Of a stretch of 64,000 nucleotides of DNA, positions 8,373 through 16,702 are shown in pieces. Position 1 is the stretch's first letter, and each line of letters starts with the position of its first letter. A model generated the notes under the pieces. The model was given only the letters and a program-made list of their open reading frames with translations, was not told the DNA's origin and did not search any database. Source of the DNA: SHXO01 sp964523885 (lineage in GTDB: Bacteria > Pseudomonadota > Gammaproteobacteria > Burkholderiales > SHXO01); contig CAZFYX010000085.1 of NCBI GenBank assembly GCA_964523885.1, positions 124,001-188,000 of the forward strand, read 5' to 3'. The position numbers were made by a program, and so were the translations under genes.

Positions 8373-9005
8373 TCAGTCGTGATGTGCGGCGCGGTTCACG
8401 TTGCGCCGGATCTGGCGCTCGGCGCGGCCGTGGAAGCGCAGCGGCGCGCTGGTGATCAGTGAGCGGCCGTCCTGGGCGTAGATGCTCACCTCCATGATAT
8501 GCAGCTGGTCGTCGTGTGCAGCCGCTTCCCATTCCCGCCGGGAGATCTCGAACTGCGCCTCGTAGCGGCGCTCCGGCAGCACCACCCCGTCCCAGGAAAC
8601 CGCGATCGCATCGCCGGGGCGCAGCGCCGGCTCGATCCGCAGCTTGACCGGCAGCACATCGGCGTCGAGATCCACGTCCGCCATGTCCTCCGGCGTGACG
8701 AATTCGATCGACTTGTAGACCAGGCCTTTCAGCGTGGACTGGCCGCCCCCGCCCCCCCCGCCGGTCACCTGGGTCGTCCCCGTATCGCCCGGCGACCCGG
8801 AGGTGCCCTGCCCCGGAACGGCCGCACCGGAGGACGGGGCGGGGCCGGTGTCGATGACGTTGGGGTCGATCGGTACCGACTTGCCGCCTGCGCAGGGCGT
8901 GTCCTGGAAGGTCGGTACGCCACCGGCCCCAGGGCATTCGTATACCTGTGCTTCCGCCAGGGCGGGAAGGAGGCAGCACAGCACGGTTGCGAGAATCGCT
9001 CTCAT
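8373..9005 (-). CDS. Exported DUF4124-like protein
   Basis: A 210-residue protein with a signal peptide (residues 1-19, ending LAEAQ) and an N-terminal motif VYECPGAGGVPTFQDTPC, characteristic of the small DUF4124 domain common in gamma- and betaproteobacterial envelope proteins. A glycine/serine/threonine-rich linker with a run of seven glycines follows (about residues 78-90). A C-terminal domain of about 115 residues (KGLVYKSIEFVTPEDMADVD onward) looks like a beta-rich fold of unknown function. Its function is unknown. The stop lies directly next to the IS481 remnant boundary, so the insertion point was just downstream of this gene. Confidence 0.7.
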   Translation of the reverse strand: MRAILATVLCCLLPALAEAQVYECPGAGGVPTFQDTPCAGGKSVPIDPNVIDTGPAPSSGAAVPGQGTSGSPGDTGTTQVTGGGGGGGQSTLKGLVYKSIEFVTPEDMADVDLDADVLPVKLRIEPALRPGDAIAVSWDGVVLPERRYEAQFEISRREWEAAAHDDQLHIMEVSIYAQDGRSLITSAPLRFHGRAERQIRRNVNRAAHHD

Positions 9006-9169
9006 TGCGGAAACTCCAGGCTGGATGACGGACGCGTGGCGTCAAGCACATACCGTGCAATTGCGCCCTGCGGCGATTATGCCGCACGCCTGCGGTGCGG
9101 ACCTGAGCGAGCACAGGATGCCGCGGCCGGCTGCGCCCGCGACGCACTGGTCCACGCGATCGAACCGGG

Positions 9170-10384
9170 TCAGTACTTGCCGCCGGCGGCGGAGGGCGGC
9201 GGCGTGCGCGGCCCGTACGGCGCCTCGTCCAGCCACTTCCCGGCGCCCTCCCAGAGCGGGGCCAGCAGCGCCGCGATGCGCCGCTTCAAGCGTTGCCCCA
9301 ACGTGCGCGCCTGCAGATGCTCGAGCGCGACACCGGCGCAGGACCGGTTCCACTCCGCGGCGGCGCGGCGCTCTGCATCGAACGTGTCCACCGCGGCAGC
9401 AGCGGCTTGCGCATCGGCACCCGCGAGCGCCGTGGCGACTGCCGCGGCCGCCGAGTCTGCATCCGGAACGCCCGAGTTCATCCCGCGCGCCCCGAACGGC
9501 GCGAACAGATGGGCGGCCTCCCCCACCAGCAGCACGCGGTGGGAAGCATCGGCGAACCGGCGCGCGATGACCTGCAGGAACTGGTAGGTCGACACCCAGG
9601 TGATGCGGCCCGCATAGCGCGGCCCCAGGGTGTCGCTGATCCACTTCTTCAGGCCCGGCCCATCGCTCCACTGGTCGGGATTGTCGTCCTGGTGGCATTC
9701 GAGATCCGCGCGCCAGCCGCCCTTGAACGGGACCAGCAGCACGTTGCGCCCGCCCACGGCCGGGTGCTCGTAGTGGAACACGCGCTCGAGCGGCAGCGGA
9801 GCGTCCTCGACTTCGGCGACGTCCACGATGACGAACGTGTTCTCCGACCGGCTGCCCTCCATCTCGATGCCCACCTGCTTGCGCACCGTGGAACGGGCAC
9901 CGTCCGCCGCGATGACGTACTGCGCCTGCCAGGCGTGACCGCTCTGCGCGGTCAGCGTCACGCCCCCGGGCCCGGCATCCACCCGCGCGATCGGCTCGCC
10001 CCAGATGATCTGCACACCCATCTCGCGGCAGGCCTGGAGCAGCACACGCTCGGCGACCACCTGCGGCAGGCTGGTGAAGTGCGGCAGCACGTCGGGCGGC
10101 GGCAGCCGGTAGCTCTTCGCGAACACCTCACGCCCGCGGTAGGTCGTGCGGCGCGTGGGCCACACCAGGCCGTGGTTGACGAAGCCCCACCCCAGCCCGG
10201 GACGGATGCGCTCCAGAACCTTGAGCGTGGCTCCGTGGATATAGATGGCGCGGCTGCCGGGGCGCTGGCGGTTCTCCGGCTCGGCCTCGATGATCGTGGC
10301 CGGCACGCCGCGGGCGCGCAGCGCGAGGGCAGCCGTGAGACCGATCGGGCCGGCGCCCACGACGATCGCGGGAATGGGGGTCAA
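9170..10384 (-). CDS. FAD-dependent monooxygenase (PheA/TfdB family)
   Basis: A flavoprotein aromatic hydroxylase-type enzyme of about 404 residues. The N-terminal dinucleotide-binding motif is VVGAGPIGLTAALALRARG, followed by ERVLLQACREMG, the middle motif YVIAADGARSTVRKQVGI (the DG motif) and RVLLVGEAAHLFAPFGARGM (the GD-like motif, here with GE instead of GD). I chose a TTG start at 10384 because AGAGGAG lies six bases upstream; an in-frame ATG at 10420 would add 12 residues but has no clear site. The thioredoxin-like C-terminal domain of phenol hydroxylases is absent. The substrate is unknown; no ring-cleavage genes lie nearby. Confidence 0.85.
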   Translation of the reverse strand: MTPIPAIVVGAGPIGLTAALALRARGVPATIIEAEPENRQRPGSRAIYIHGATLKVLERIRPGLGWGFVNHGLVWPTRRTTYRGREVFAKSYRLPPPDVLPHFTSLPQVVAERVLLQACREMGVQIIWGEPIARVDAGPGGVTLTAQSGHAWQAQYVIAADGARSTVRKQVGIEMEGSRSENTFVIVDVAEVEDAPLPLERVFHYEHPAVGGRNVLLVPFKGGWRADLECHQDDNPDQWSDGPGLKKWISDTLGPRYAGRITWVSTYQFLQVIARRFADASHRVLLVGEAAHLFAPFGARGMNSGVPDADSAAAAVATALAGADAQAAAAAVDTFDAERRAAAEWNRSCAGVALEHLQARTLGQRLKRRIAALLAPLWEGAGKWLDEAPYGPRTPPPSAAGGKY

Positions 10385-10634
10385 GCGGATCTCCTCTGAC
10401 GGGCGGCGCCATTGTTTCATATTCGCACGCCGGCTTGAGGCGCCAGGCATGCCCGGGGGGATCCTCGCCCAGGCAGCCGACCGCATCGTCACCGGGAAGC
10501 GCGCTCCCGCATGGGTCGGGAGCTGCCGCGGACGTGAATTTCGCACACGCCGGCCGTTGCAGAGTGCAGCGAGCGCGGCTCCCTGGCGCCGTACATTGGT
10601 CACAACACGAAGCGCAACACGGAGCACCCGGACC

Positions 10635-10826
10635 ATGACCAAGCCGATCCTGCAAACCCTGCTCACCGCCGCGCTGCTGGCCGCTTCCGCGGTCGCATTC
10701 GCCGGGAGCATCGAGGTCAGCGTCACCGCCGGCCAGCAGGAAGCGCGGTTCAGCCTGGGTGCCTCGAACTGCGTACTCGTCGACGAGGTGATCCGGTGCG
10801 CCCCCGCGCTGGCCGCCTCCAACTGA
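10635..10826 (+). CDS. Small exported protein, first of three
   Basis: A 63-residue protein with a clear signal peptide (residues 1-23, LLAASAVAFAG) and a mature part of only about 40 residues holding one cysteine pair (NCVLVDEVIRC). I do not recognise a family. The pair could form a disulphide in the periplasm. It begins divergently from the FAD monooxygenase and is followed after 35 bases by another small exported protein, so the two are probably co-transcribed. Function unknown. Confidence 0.55.
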   Translation: MTKPILQTLLTAALLAASAVAFAGSIEVSVTAGQQEARFSLGASNCVLVDEVIRCAPALAASN

Positions 10827-10861
10827 GTCCAACCTGTGCAACCCTGCTGAAGGAGAACCTC

Positions 10862-11107
10862 ATGAACGCCAAGCTCATCGCCCTGACTCTCGCCGCCGCC
10901 GTGCTCGCGTCGCCGGTTGCTCACGCCGGCCAGGCGGGCGGCCGCGACAGCGTCTACACCACGGCCGCCAGCGTGTTTCCAAGCGCGAAGGCGGAGCGCA
11001 GCGTGGCCGGCAACGGCCGCGGCAGCGTCTACGCCGCGGACCTGCCCGCGGCCACGCCGCGCGCAACCAGCGTCGGCGAGGTCAAGGCGCGCTTGGGGCG
11101 TACCTGA
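10862..11107 (+). CDS. Small exported protein, second of three
   Basis: An 81-residue protein with a signal peptide (residues 1-22, ASPVAHAGQ) and a short basic mature part containing two related segments, GRDSVYTTAASVFPSAKA and GRGSVYAADLPAATPRA, an approximate internal duplication around the core G-R-x-S-V-Y. AAGGAG precedes the start. This resembles the short DUF4148-like exported proteins that are abundant in Burkholderiales, but I cannot assign it. It ends 137 bases before a third exported small protein. Confidence 0.6.
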   Translation: MNAKLIALTLAAAVLASPVAHAGQAGGRDSVYTTAASVFPSAKAERSVAGNGRGSVYAADLPAATPRATSVGEVKARLGRT

Positions 11108-11244
11108 GCCGGCGCGATGCCTGCCGATGGATGCGCGCAGGCGCTGACCGGGCAGGCATGCCGGACGATCCGGATCCCTGCCGCAGCCGCGCCAGCGATG
11201 CGGCAGGGAGCGACCCGATCACCGTCTGCTCCAAGGAGAGTGCC

Positions 11245-11706
11245 ATGCGTACCAACCCGACACTTCTGGTCTTGATCGCCGCGCTGCTCGCCGGGTCCGC
11301 CACCGCTGCCCGGGCGGGAGTCGATGAACCGTCCACGGCACAGGCCTACGCGCGCAGCGTGCGTCCCGGCACCAGCCTCGGCGAGGATCAGGTGCGCCCG
11401 CTCGACCAGTCACGCAAGCCGGTGCCTGCCATCGAGCGCGATGTCGTGCGCCCCGACCCACCCAGATCGCAACCCGTCCGTAGTGCCGAGGACGAAGTGG
11501 TGCGACCGGTCCGGCGCACATTCAAATCGGAGCGGTCCCTGGACGACGCCCTGGCCCGTCCACCCCAGGCGGCCCGCACCCGGAAGGCGGCGCCCGCGCA
11601 GCCTGGCCTCGCGCCGCGGGGGATGGGCCAGACCGTCGCCGAGGACCCCGGCAGCCGTGCGAACGAGACTGCGCGGCCTGGCCGGCGGGGCCGGACCGAG
11701 CCCTGA
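11245..11706 (+). CDS. Small exported proline/arginine-rich protein, third of three
   Basis: A 153-residue protein with a signal peptide (residues 1-24, ATAARAG) followed by a low-complexity, proline- and arginine-rich mature chain. A loose repeat is visible: EDQVRPLDQSRKP, RDVVRPDPPRSQP, EDEVVRPVRRTF. The theme of acidic residue, valine, R-P is similar to that of the repeat protein at 3919-4203. The start follows a strong AAGGAGAG. There are no cysteines in the mature part and no recognised domain. It is followed by a Crp/Fnr regulator after 96 bases. Function unknown; an unstructured envelope protein is the most one can say. Confidence 0.6.
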   Translation: MRTNPTLLVLIAALLAGSATAARAGVDEPSTAQAYARSVRPGTSLGEDQVRPLDQSRKPVPAIERDVVRPDPPRSQPVRSAEDEVVRPVRRTFKSERSLDDALARPPQAARTRKAAPAQPGLAPRGMGQTVAEDPGSRANETARPGRRGRTEP

Positions 11707-11802
11707 GCCCCCTCGGCGGTACCCCAGGGCGCACCCCGGCAGGGGTCCGCCCGGTGTAGGATTCCCGCTTCCGGCGCAGATGGCTGGCGGCAGGGACTGG
11801 GG

Positions 11803-12447
11803 ATGCTGAACAAGGTCGCGTTGTTCGAAGGACTGTCAGAGGCGCAGCTCAACAAGCTGACGGAGCGCGCGGTCACCCGTTCCTACCCGCGGGGGGCGAT
11901 CGTCATCAGCGAGGGTGACGAGGCCGGCACCCTGTTCATCGTGTCGCAGGGGTCGGTCAAGGTCTACCTCAGCGACGAGACTGGCCGGGAAGTGATCCTG
12001 GCGACGCTCGGCCCGGGCGAGCACTTCGGGGAACTGGCGCTTCTGGACGACACCCCGCGATCGGCGTCGGTCGCCACCCGGGAACCCTGCAAGCTGCTGC
12101 TGGTGCAGAAGTCCGCGCTGCGGGAGCTGATCGTTTCGGAACCGGAGACCTCGCTGCACATCATGCGCGGCCTCGCCAAGCGCATCCGGCGACTGACGGA
12201 CAACGTCAGAACGCTGGCGCTGCTTGACGTTTTTGGGCGCCTGGTGCACACGCTGGAGGAGTTGTCGGTCGAGCAGGACGGCGTTCGCGTGATCGATCCG
12301 CGCCCCACCCAGCAGGACCTGGCCAGCCGCATCGGCGCCTCGCGCGAAATGGTGAGCCGCATCCTCACCGACCTGACCCGGGGTGGATACATCGGCCTCG
12401 AGGACAAGCGCATCGTCATCCGGAAGAAGATTCCGCGCAATTGGTAG
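11803..12447 (+). CDS. Crp/Fnr family transcriptional regulator
   Basis: A 214-residue regulator with an N-terminal cyclic-nucleotide-binding beta-roll (about residues 5-120) and a C-terminal winged helix (about 145-210). The cNMP-binding loop reads GEHFGELALLDDTPRSASV, close to the phosphate-binding cassette (F-G-E-L-A-L...R-S-A) of true cAMP receptors, so ligand binding is plausible. The DNA-recognition helix is in QDLASRIGASREMVSRILTD. There is no cysteine cluster, so it is not an Fnr-type oxygen sensor. A cyclase gene lies about 9 kb upstream, but no direct link can be shown. Confidence 0.9.
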   Translation: MLNKVALFEGLSEAQLNKLTERAVTRSYPRGAIVISEGDEAGTLFIVSQGSVKVYLSDETGREVILATLGPGEHFGELALLDDTPRSASVATREPCKLLLVQKSALRELIVSEPETSLHIMRGLAKRIRRLTDNVRTLALLDVFGRLVHTLEELSVEQDGVRVIDPRPTQQDLASRIGASREMVSRILTDLTRGGYIGLEDKRIVIRKKIPRNW

Positions 12448-12698
12448 GCGCACGCCTCGCCGCACGGCGAGGCGGCCGCGCGGCGCGGTCCGGCTGCGAG
12501 CGATCAGCTGCAACCACCGCCCCGCCCGACTTTGCAACTTCATCACCTTTCCGGGCGGCCCGTGCAACTCGCACCGCCCCCGTTCCGACCCGATCATCGA
12601 GTTGGCATGAGAAATGCCGCTAAGGCCCCGGCTCGGCGAGAATATTCTGTGAACGGAGGGGTAGAATGCTGCTGGCACATCACCAGGAGCACCGCGGG

Positions 12699-12911
12699 AT
12701 GATGAAGTTCGGGTTCAAGATCCGGACGCGCGGGGGCATGGTCGTGGACAATCTCATGATCCCCGGCCGCGACCAGGCCGAGGCCGAGAAGAAGCTGCAG
12801 CAGATCTACCGCTACTGCGAGATTCTCGAAGCCAAGCCGGTGCAGCAGCAGGTGCGCGAGGAATCCATGGACATGGACGGGATCATCTCGCTGATATCCC
12901 GGCAGGATTGA
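12699..12911 (+). CDS. Small conserved-looking hypothetical protein
   Basis: A 70-residue cytosolic protein. I chose the start at 12699 (MMKFGFKIRTRGG) because AGGAG lies nine bases upstream; an earlier ATG at 12666 lacks a site. The sequence has a beta-like N-terminus, MVVDNLMIPGRDQAEAEKKL in the middle, and a helical charged tail, typical of a compact alpha/beta protein. No family is recognised. It is the last gene before the convergent ParA gene, 43 bases away. Confidence 0.6.
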   Translation: MMKFGFKIRTRGGMVVDNLMIPGRDQAEAEKKLQQIYRYCEILEAKPVQQQVREESMDMDGIISLISRQD

Positions 12912-12954
12912 GCTCGACCACCGCGGCAGCGAAGCGGCCTGAACCCACCAGGCT

Positions 12955-13725
12955 TCAGCTCACGAAGCCCGTCTCCAGCAACTCATCGAGCAGCGCGTCG
13001 TAGTCCTGCGCGCCCCGGCTCTCGGGGGCATGCGTGAACACATCCTCGTTCGCCGCCGGGCTCTCGGCCACGCTGACGTTCTCCGAGATCCTCGTCTCGC
13101 ACACGTCCTCGCCGAAGCGCCCGCGGATCTGCTCGTAGATGTCGTGCGACATCCGCCGCCGGGTGTCGAAGCGCGTGATGACGAAACGGCGCATCAGCTT
13201 GCGCTTGAACACATGCTGCTCGAGTGCCCGCAGGGTCCGGTCGACCTGCATCACGCCCTTCACCGCCAGCCAGTCGGCCGACACCGGCACCAGGATGCGG
13301 TCGCAGGCGAAGATCGCGTTGAGGCTGAGCACGCCGAGGATCGGGCTGCAGTCCATGATGATGGGCCGCCCGGTGTTGAGATTCTCCCGCACGATGGCCG
13401 AGTTCAGGCGGTTGAGCACCTGCGGCCCCTTGCCCGACTGCGCATCCACCTTGGAGAGTTCGACGTGCGCCGGGATCACCGGCCAGCCGCCGTGGCCTTG
13501 GCGCACCAGCGGCGTGAGCGGCTTCTGCGCGAAGTAGAAGCTGAACAGGCTGTCGTCGGCGTTCTCGACGCTGACACCGGTGATGGCAGAGAGATGGGCC
13601 TGGGGATCGAGGTCGATGGACAGAGGCACCTGCCCGCGACGGGTGAGCGCGGCCGCAAGGTTCAGCGAAGTGGTCGTCTTTCCTACGCCGCCCTTCTGAT
13701 TGAAGATCGCGATCTTGGCCATCAT
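12955..13725 (-). CDS. ParA-family partition ATPase, orphan
   Basis: A 256-residue ATPase with the deviant Walker A motif KGGVGKTTTSLNLAAAL at the N-terminus, the SIDLDPQAHLS switch and Walker B IIMDCSPILG. This family places plasmids, chromosome origins or protein clusters on the nucleoid. There is no ParB gene or centromere-like array nearby, and glycerol kinase lies upstream after 138 bases. It may therefore position something other than an origin, or act as a MinD-like or storage-granule-associated ATPase. The start could be at either of two consecutive methionines. The C-terminus (SRGAQDYDALLDELL) matches chromosomal orphan ParA proteins of betaproteobacteria. Confidence 0.88.
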   Translation of the reverse strand: MMAKIAIFNQKGGVGKTTTSLNLAAALTRRGQVPLSIDLDPQAHLSAITGVSVENADDSLFSFYFAQKPLTPLVRQGHGGWPVIPAHVELSKVDAQSGKGPQVLNRLNSAIVRENLNTGRPIIMDCSPILGVLSLNAIFACDRILVPVSADWLAVKGVMQVDRTLRALEQHVFKRKLMRRFVITRFDTRRRMSHDIYEQIRGRFGEDVCETRISENVSVAESPAANEDVFTHAPESRGAQDYDALLDELLETGFVS

Positions 13726-13863
13726 TCGCGGTGCACGACTGCTGCTGTCATGCGCCCGCCGCTGCTCCGGATAGTTGGACAGTACTAGTGGAATCAGTAG
13801 CTTGTCAATGTAGTCCGCATGCTCCGGCGCGGCCCGCGGCCATGCGGACGGCCCTCCGGCTCA

Positions 13864-15366
13864 TCATCGCTTAACGGTTTCACCCTCCCACTCTTTAGCG
13901 CGGGACAGTGCGCGGCCCCAGCCCTCGCTCAGCTGTGCACGCAGCTCCCGGCTCATGTGCGGCTCGAACACGCGCTCGGCATGCCACTGTGCGTCGAGTT
14001 CTGCCGGGCCGGACCAGAAGCCCGTCGCCAGGCCGGCGAGCGTGGCTGCACCCAGCGCGGTCGATTCGGCCATGCGCGGCCGCACCACCGGCACGCCGAG
14101 CAGGTCGGCCTGGAACTGCATGAGCAGATCGTTGCGCGTTGCGCCACCGTCGACGCGCAGCTCCTTCAACTCGATGCCGGAGTCGGCCTGCATGGCCGAG
14201 AGGATGTCGGCAGTCTGGTAGGCGATCGACTCGAGCGTCGCACGTGCGATATGCCCCGCGGTGGACCCGCGGGTGAGCCCCGCGATGATGCCGCGCGCAT
14301 AGGGATCCCAGTGCGGCGCGCCCAGGCCGGTGAAGGCCGGCACCAGGTACACCCCGCCGTTGTCGGGCACGCTCGCCGCGAGCGCCTCGACCTCCTCGGC
14401 CGAGCGGATGATGCCCAGTCCATCGCGCAGCCACTGCACCGCGGCCCCGGCGATGAACACGCTGCCCTCCAGCGCGAACTCGCGGCGCTGCCCGTCGAGC
14501 CATGCGACCGTGGTCAGCAGCCGGTTCTTCGATTCCACGGCACTCGCGCCGGTGTGCATGAGCATGAAGCAGCCGGTGCCGTAGGTGTTCTTCACCATGC
14601 CCGGTGCGACGCACCGCTGGCCGAACAGCGCCGCCTGCTGGTCGCCCGCGATCCCGGCGATGGGAATCGGTGCACCGAAGAAGGCCGCGGCCGATTCGCC
14701 GACGACACCCCGGGTCGGCACGACCGCTGGCAGCACGGCGCGCGGGACGCGCAGCAGCTGCAGCAGCTTGTCGTCCCAGTCCCCGGTGTGGATGTTGTAC
14801 AGCAGGGTGCGAGACGCATTGGTCGCGTCGGTGACGTGGACGGCGCCGCCGGTGAGGTTCCAGATCAGCCACGTGTCTACCGTGCCGAATGCTAGCTCGC
14901 CCGCCTCCGCCCGCCGCCGGGCGTCCGGCACCTGGTCGAGGATCCAGCGCAGCTTGGTGCCGGAGAAGTACGGATCGAGCACGAGGCCGGTGCGATGCGT
15001 GAACAGCGGCTCCACGCCCTGCAACTTGAGGTGATCGCACAGCTCGGCGGTGCGTCGGTCCTGCCAGACGATCGCCCGGTGGATCGGCCGGCCGGTCGCG
15101 CGCTCCCACACCAGCGTGGTCTCGCGCTGGTTGGTGATCCCGATCGCCGCGACGTCGGCAGCGGATGCCCCGGCCCGGGCAAGGGCCTCGCGCGCGACAC
15201 CGAGCTGGGTCTGGAAGATCTCCTCGGGATCCTGCTCGACCCATCCGGGCTGCGGGTAGTGCTGGGTCGTTTCGCGCTGCCCCACGCCGGCGACGCGTCC
15301 CTGGGCGTCGAAGAGCAGCGCGCGTGAACTGGTGGTGCCCTGGTCGAGGGCGAGGACGAAGCGCAT
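13864..15366 (-). CDS. glpK: Glycerol kinase
   Basis: A 500-residue FGGY-family kinase converting glycerol and ATP to glycerol 3-phosphate. The N-terminus LALDQGTTSSRALLFD is the phosphate-1 loop. TQHYPQPGWVEQDP and ITNQRETTLVWERATG are glycerol kinase hallmarks, and GVYLVPAFTGLGAPHWDP plus LRVDGGATRNDLLMQFQ form the C-terminal FGGY signature and adenosine site. Its length equals the E. coli enzyme. No glpF, glpD or glpR gene adjoins it, which is unusual, so glycerol uptake and further oxidation must be encoded elsewhere. It is divergent from the APH-type kinase gene across 162 bases. Confidence 0.97.
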   Translation of the reverse strand: MRFVLALDQGTTSSRALLFDAQGRVAGVGQRETTQHYPQPGWVEQDPEEIFQTQLGVAREALARAGASAADVAAIGITNQRETTLVWERATGRPIHRAIVWQDRRTAELCDHLKLQGVEPLFTHRTGLVLDPYFSGTKLRWILDQVPDARRRAEAGELAFGTVDTWLIWNLTGGAVHVTDATNASRTLLYNIHTGDWDDKLLQLLRVPRAVLPAVVPTRGVVGESAAAFFGAPIPIAGIAGDQQAALFGQRCVAPGMVKNTYGTGCFMLMHTGASAVESKNRLLTTVAWLDGQRREFALEGSVFIAGAAVQWLRDGLGIIRSAEEVEALAASVPDNGGVYLVPAFTGLGAPHWDPYARGIIAGLTRGSTAGHIARATLESIAYQTADILSAMQADSGIELKELRVDGGATRNDLLMQFQADLLGVPVVRPRMAESTALGAATLAGLATGFWSGPAELDAQWHAERVFEPHMSRELRAQLSEGWGRALSRAKEWEGETVKR

Positions 15367-15528
15367 CGGACGACGTTGCCGGTTGTGCTAAAGTCGCTGG
15401 GCTTGTGGCGCCTCCACTGCGCGCCCTCTTCAGCATACACCCGAATCCCTCGTGCCCTCCCCCGCTGAGCGTCGGCCTGCGCCTGAGCGGTCGCCACGCG
15501 CCCGCCATCTGCCGCCCGGGGGCCACCC

Positions 15529-16584
15529 ATGAGCGTCGACCCGCTGGCGCCCGCTGCGGCCGCAGACTTCCTGGCAGCCCTGCAACGCATGGGACTGCTG
15601 CGTGCGGACGATCCCGTGCCGGTCGTGACTCCGCTGGCAGGCGGCGTTTCCTCCGATATCGTACGGGTGGACCTGGCGCACGGTCCGGTGTGCGTCAAGC
15701 GGGCGTTGCCCAAGCTGAAGGTGAAGGCGGACTGGCAGGCCCCGGTCGAGCGCAACCGCTGGGAGGTGGAGTGGATGCGCACGGCCGCCGGCGTGGAGCC
15801 GCGGGCGGTGCCGGAGATGCTCGGTGAGGATGCCGCCGCGGGCATGTTCGCCATGGCCTACCTGGACGAGGCCAGCCACCCGGTGTGGAAGGCGCTGCTG
15901 CGCGATGGCGTGATCGATCCGGGGTTCGCGGCCGAAGTGGGGCACCGGATCGCCAGCATCCACGCCGCCACGGCCGGCAACCCCGACGTGCAGGCGCGCT
16001 TCCAGACCGACCACATCTTCTTCCCGATCCGGCTCGAACCGTACCTGGTGGCGACCGGCCGCGCGCACCCCGACCTGGCTGCGCAACTGGAAGGGCTCGC
16101 GCAGCGCACCGGCGCCACCCATCTCGCCCTCGTGCACGGCGACGTGAGCCCGAAGAACATCCTGCGCGGTCCGCACGGGCCGGTGTTCCTCGATGCGGAA
16201 TGCGCCTGGTACGGCGACCCGGCGTTCGACCTCGCCTTCTGCCTCAACCACACGCTGCTCAAGTGCCTGTGGCGCCCGCAGTGGTCAGGGCAGTATCTGG
16301 AGTGCTTCGACGCGCTGACCCGGGCTTACCTCGAGCACGTGACCTGGGAGCCGTGCGCGACGATCGACGCCCGCACGGCGGCGCTCCTGCCCGGCCTGTT
16401 CCTCGCGCGCGTGGACGGCAAGTCTCCCGCCGAATACGTCACGCAGGACTGGCAGCGCGAGGCCGTGCGGCGCGTGGCGCGCCCCTTGCTGCAGCGGCCG
16501 CCGGCTGGGCTGGCCGAGATCGTCACAGCGTGGCGCACGGACATCGAGGGCTGGAACAGGAACGACGTGACTCGTGGCTCGTGA
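15529..16584 (+). CDS. APH-type phosphotransferase, methylthioribose-kinase-like
   Basis: A 351-residue kinase of the aminoglycoside phosphotransferase/choline kinase fold. The ATP-binding N-lobe includes VCVKRALPKLKVKADW; the catalytic loop is LVHGDVSPKNIL (H-G-D-x4-N), and the metal-binding loop is FLDAECAWYGDPAFDLAF. The N-lobe motif and overall length fit methylthioribose-kinase-like members rather than antibiotic resistance enzymes. It is followed after 118 bases by a divergent enolase and then a transporter, suggesting a metabolic kinase that phosphorylates a small hydroxylated compound. Substrate unknown. Confidence 0.8.
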   Translation: MSVDPLAPAAAADFLAALQRMGLLRADDPVPVVTPLAGGVSSDIVRVDLAHGPVCVKRALPKLKVKADWQAPVERNRWEVEWMRTAAGVEPRAVPEMLGEDAAAGMFAMAYLDEASHPVWKALLRDGVIDPGFAAEVGHRIASIHAATAGNPDVQARFQTDHIFFPIRLEPYLVATGRAHPDLAAQLEGLAQRTGATHLALVHGDVSPKNILRGPHGPVFLDAECAWYGDPAFDLAFCLNHTLLKCLWRPQWSGQYLECFDALTRAYLEHVTWEPCATIDARTAALLPGLFLARVDGKSPAEYVTQDWQREAVRRVARPLLQRPPAGLAEIVTAWRTDIEGWNRNDVTRGS

Positions 16585-16680
16585 CTGCGTGGCTCCTTCC
16601 CTCTTCCCCGCAGATGTGGCGAAGAGGGCCAGGGTGAAGGGGAGGCACGAAGCACGAGCCGCGACGCGCGAACAAGGATA
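16566..16680. repeat. Nested repeat between the APH-kinase and enolase genes
   Basis: The outer part has tandem TCGTG-type units (GACTCGTGGCTCGTGACTGC, 16566-16585) facing an inverted set (CACGAAGCACGAGCC, from about 16646). Inside lies a sequence related to repeat family A, CCCTCTTCCCC...GAAGAGGG followed by AGGGTGAAGGGGAG. The gap between the two genes consists mostly of this element. Confidence 0.6.
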
Positions 16681-16702
16681 GGGGCACTAGGCACTCATCA
16701 TC

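Noticed and set aside
15529..16584. Aminoglycoside resistance gene
   Set aside because: The fold is shared, but the ALPKLKVKADW N-lobe motif and the metabolic neighbours fit methylthioribose-kinase-like enzymes, and there is no mobile context.
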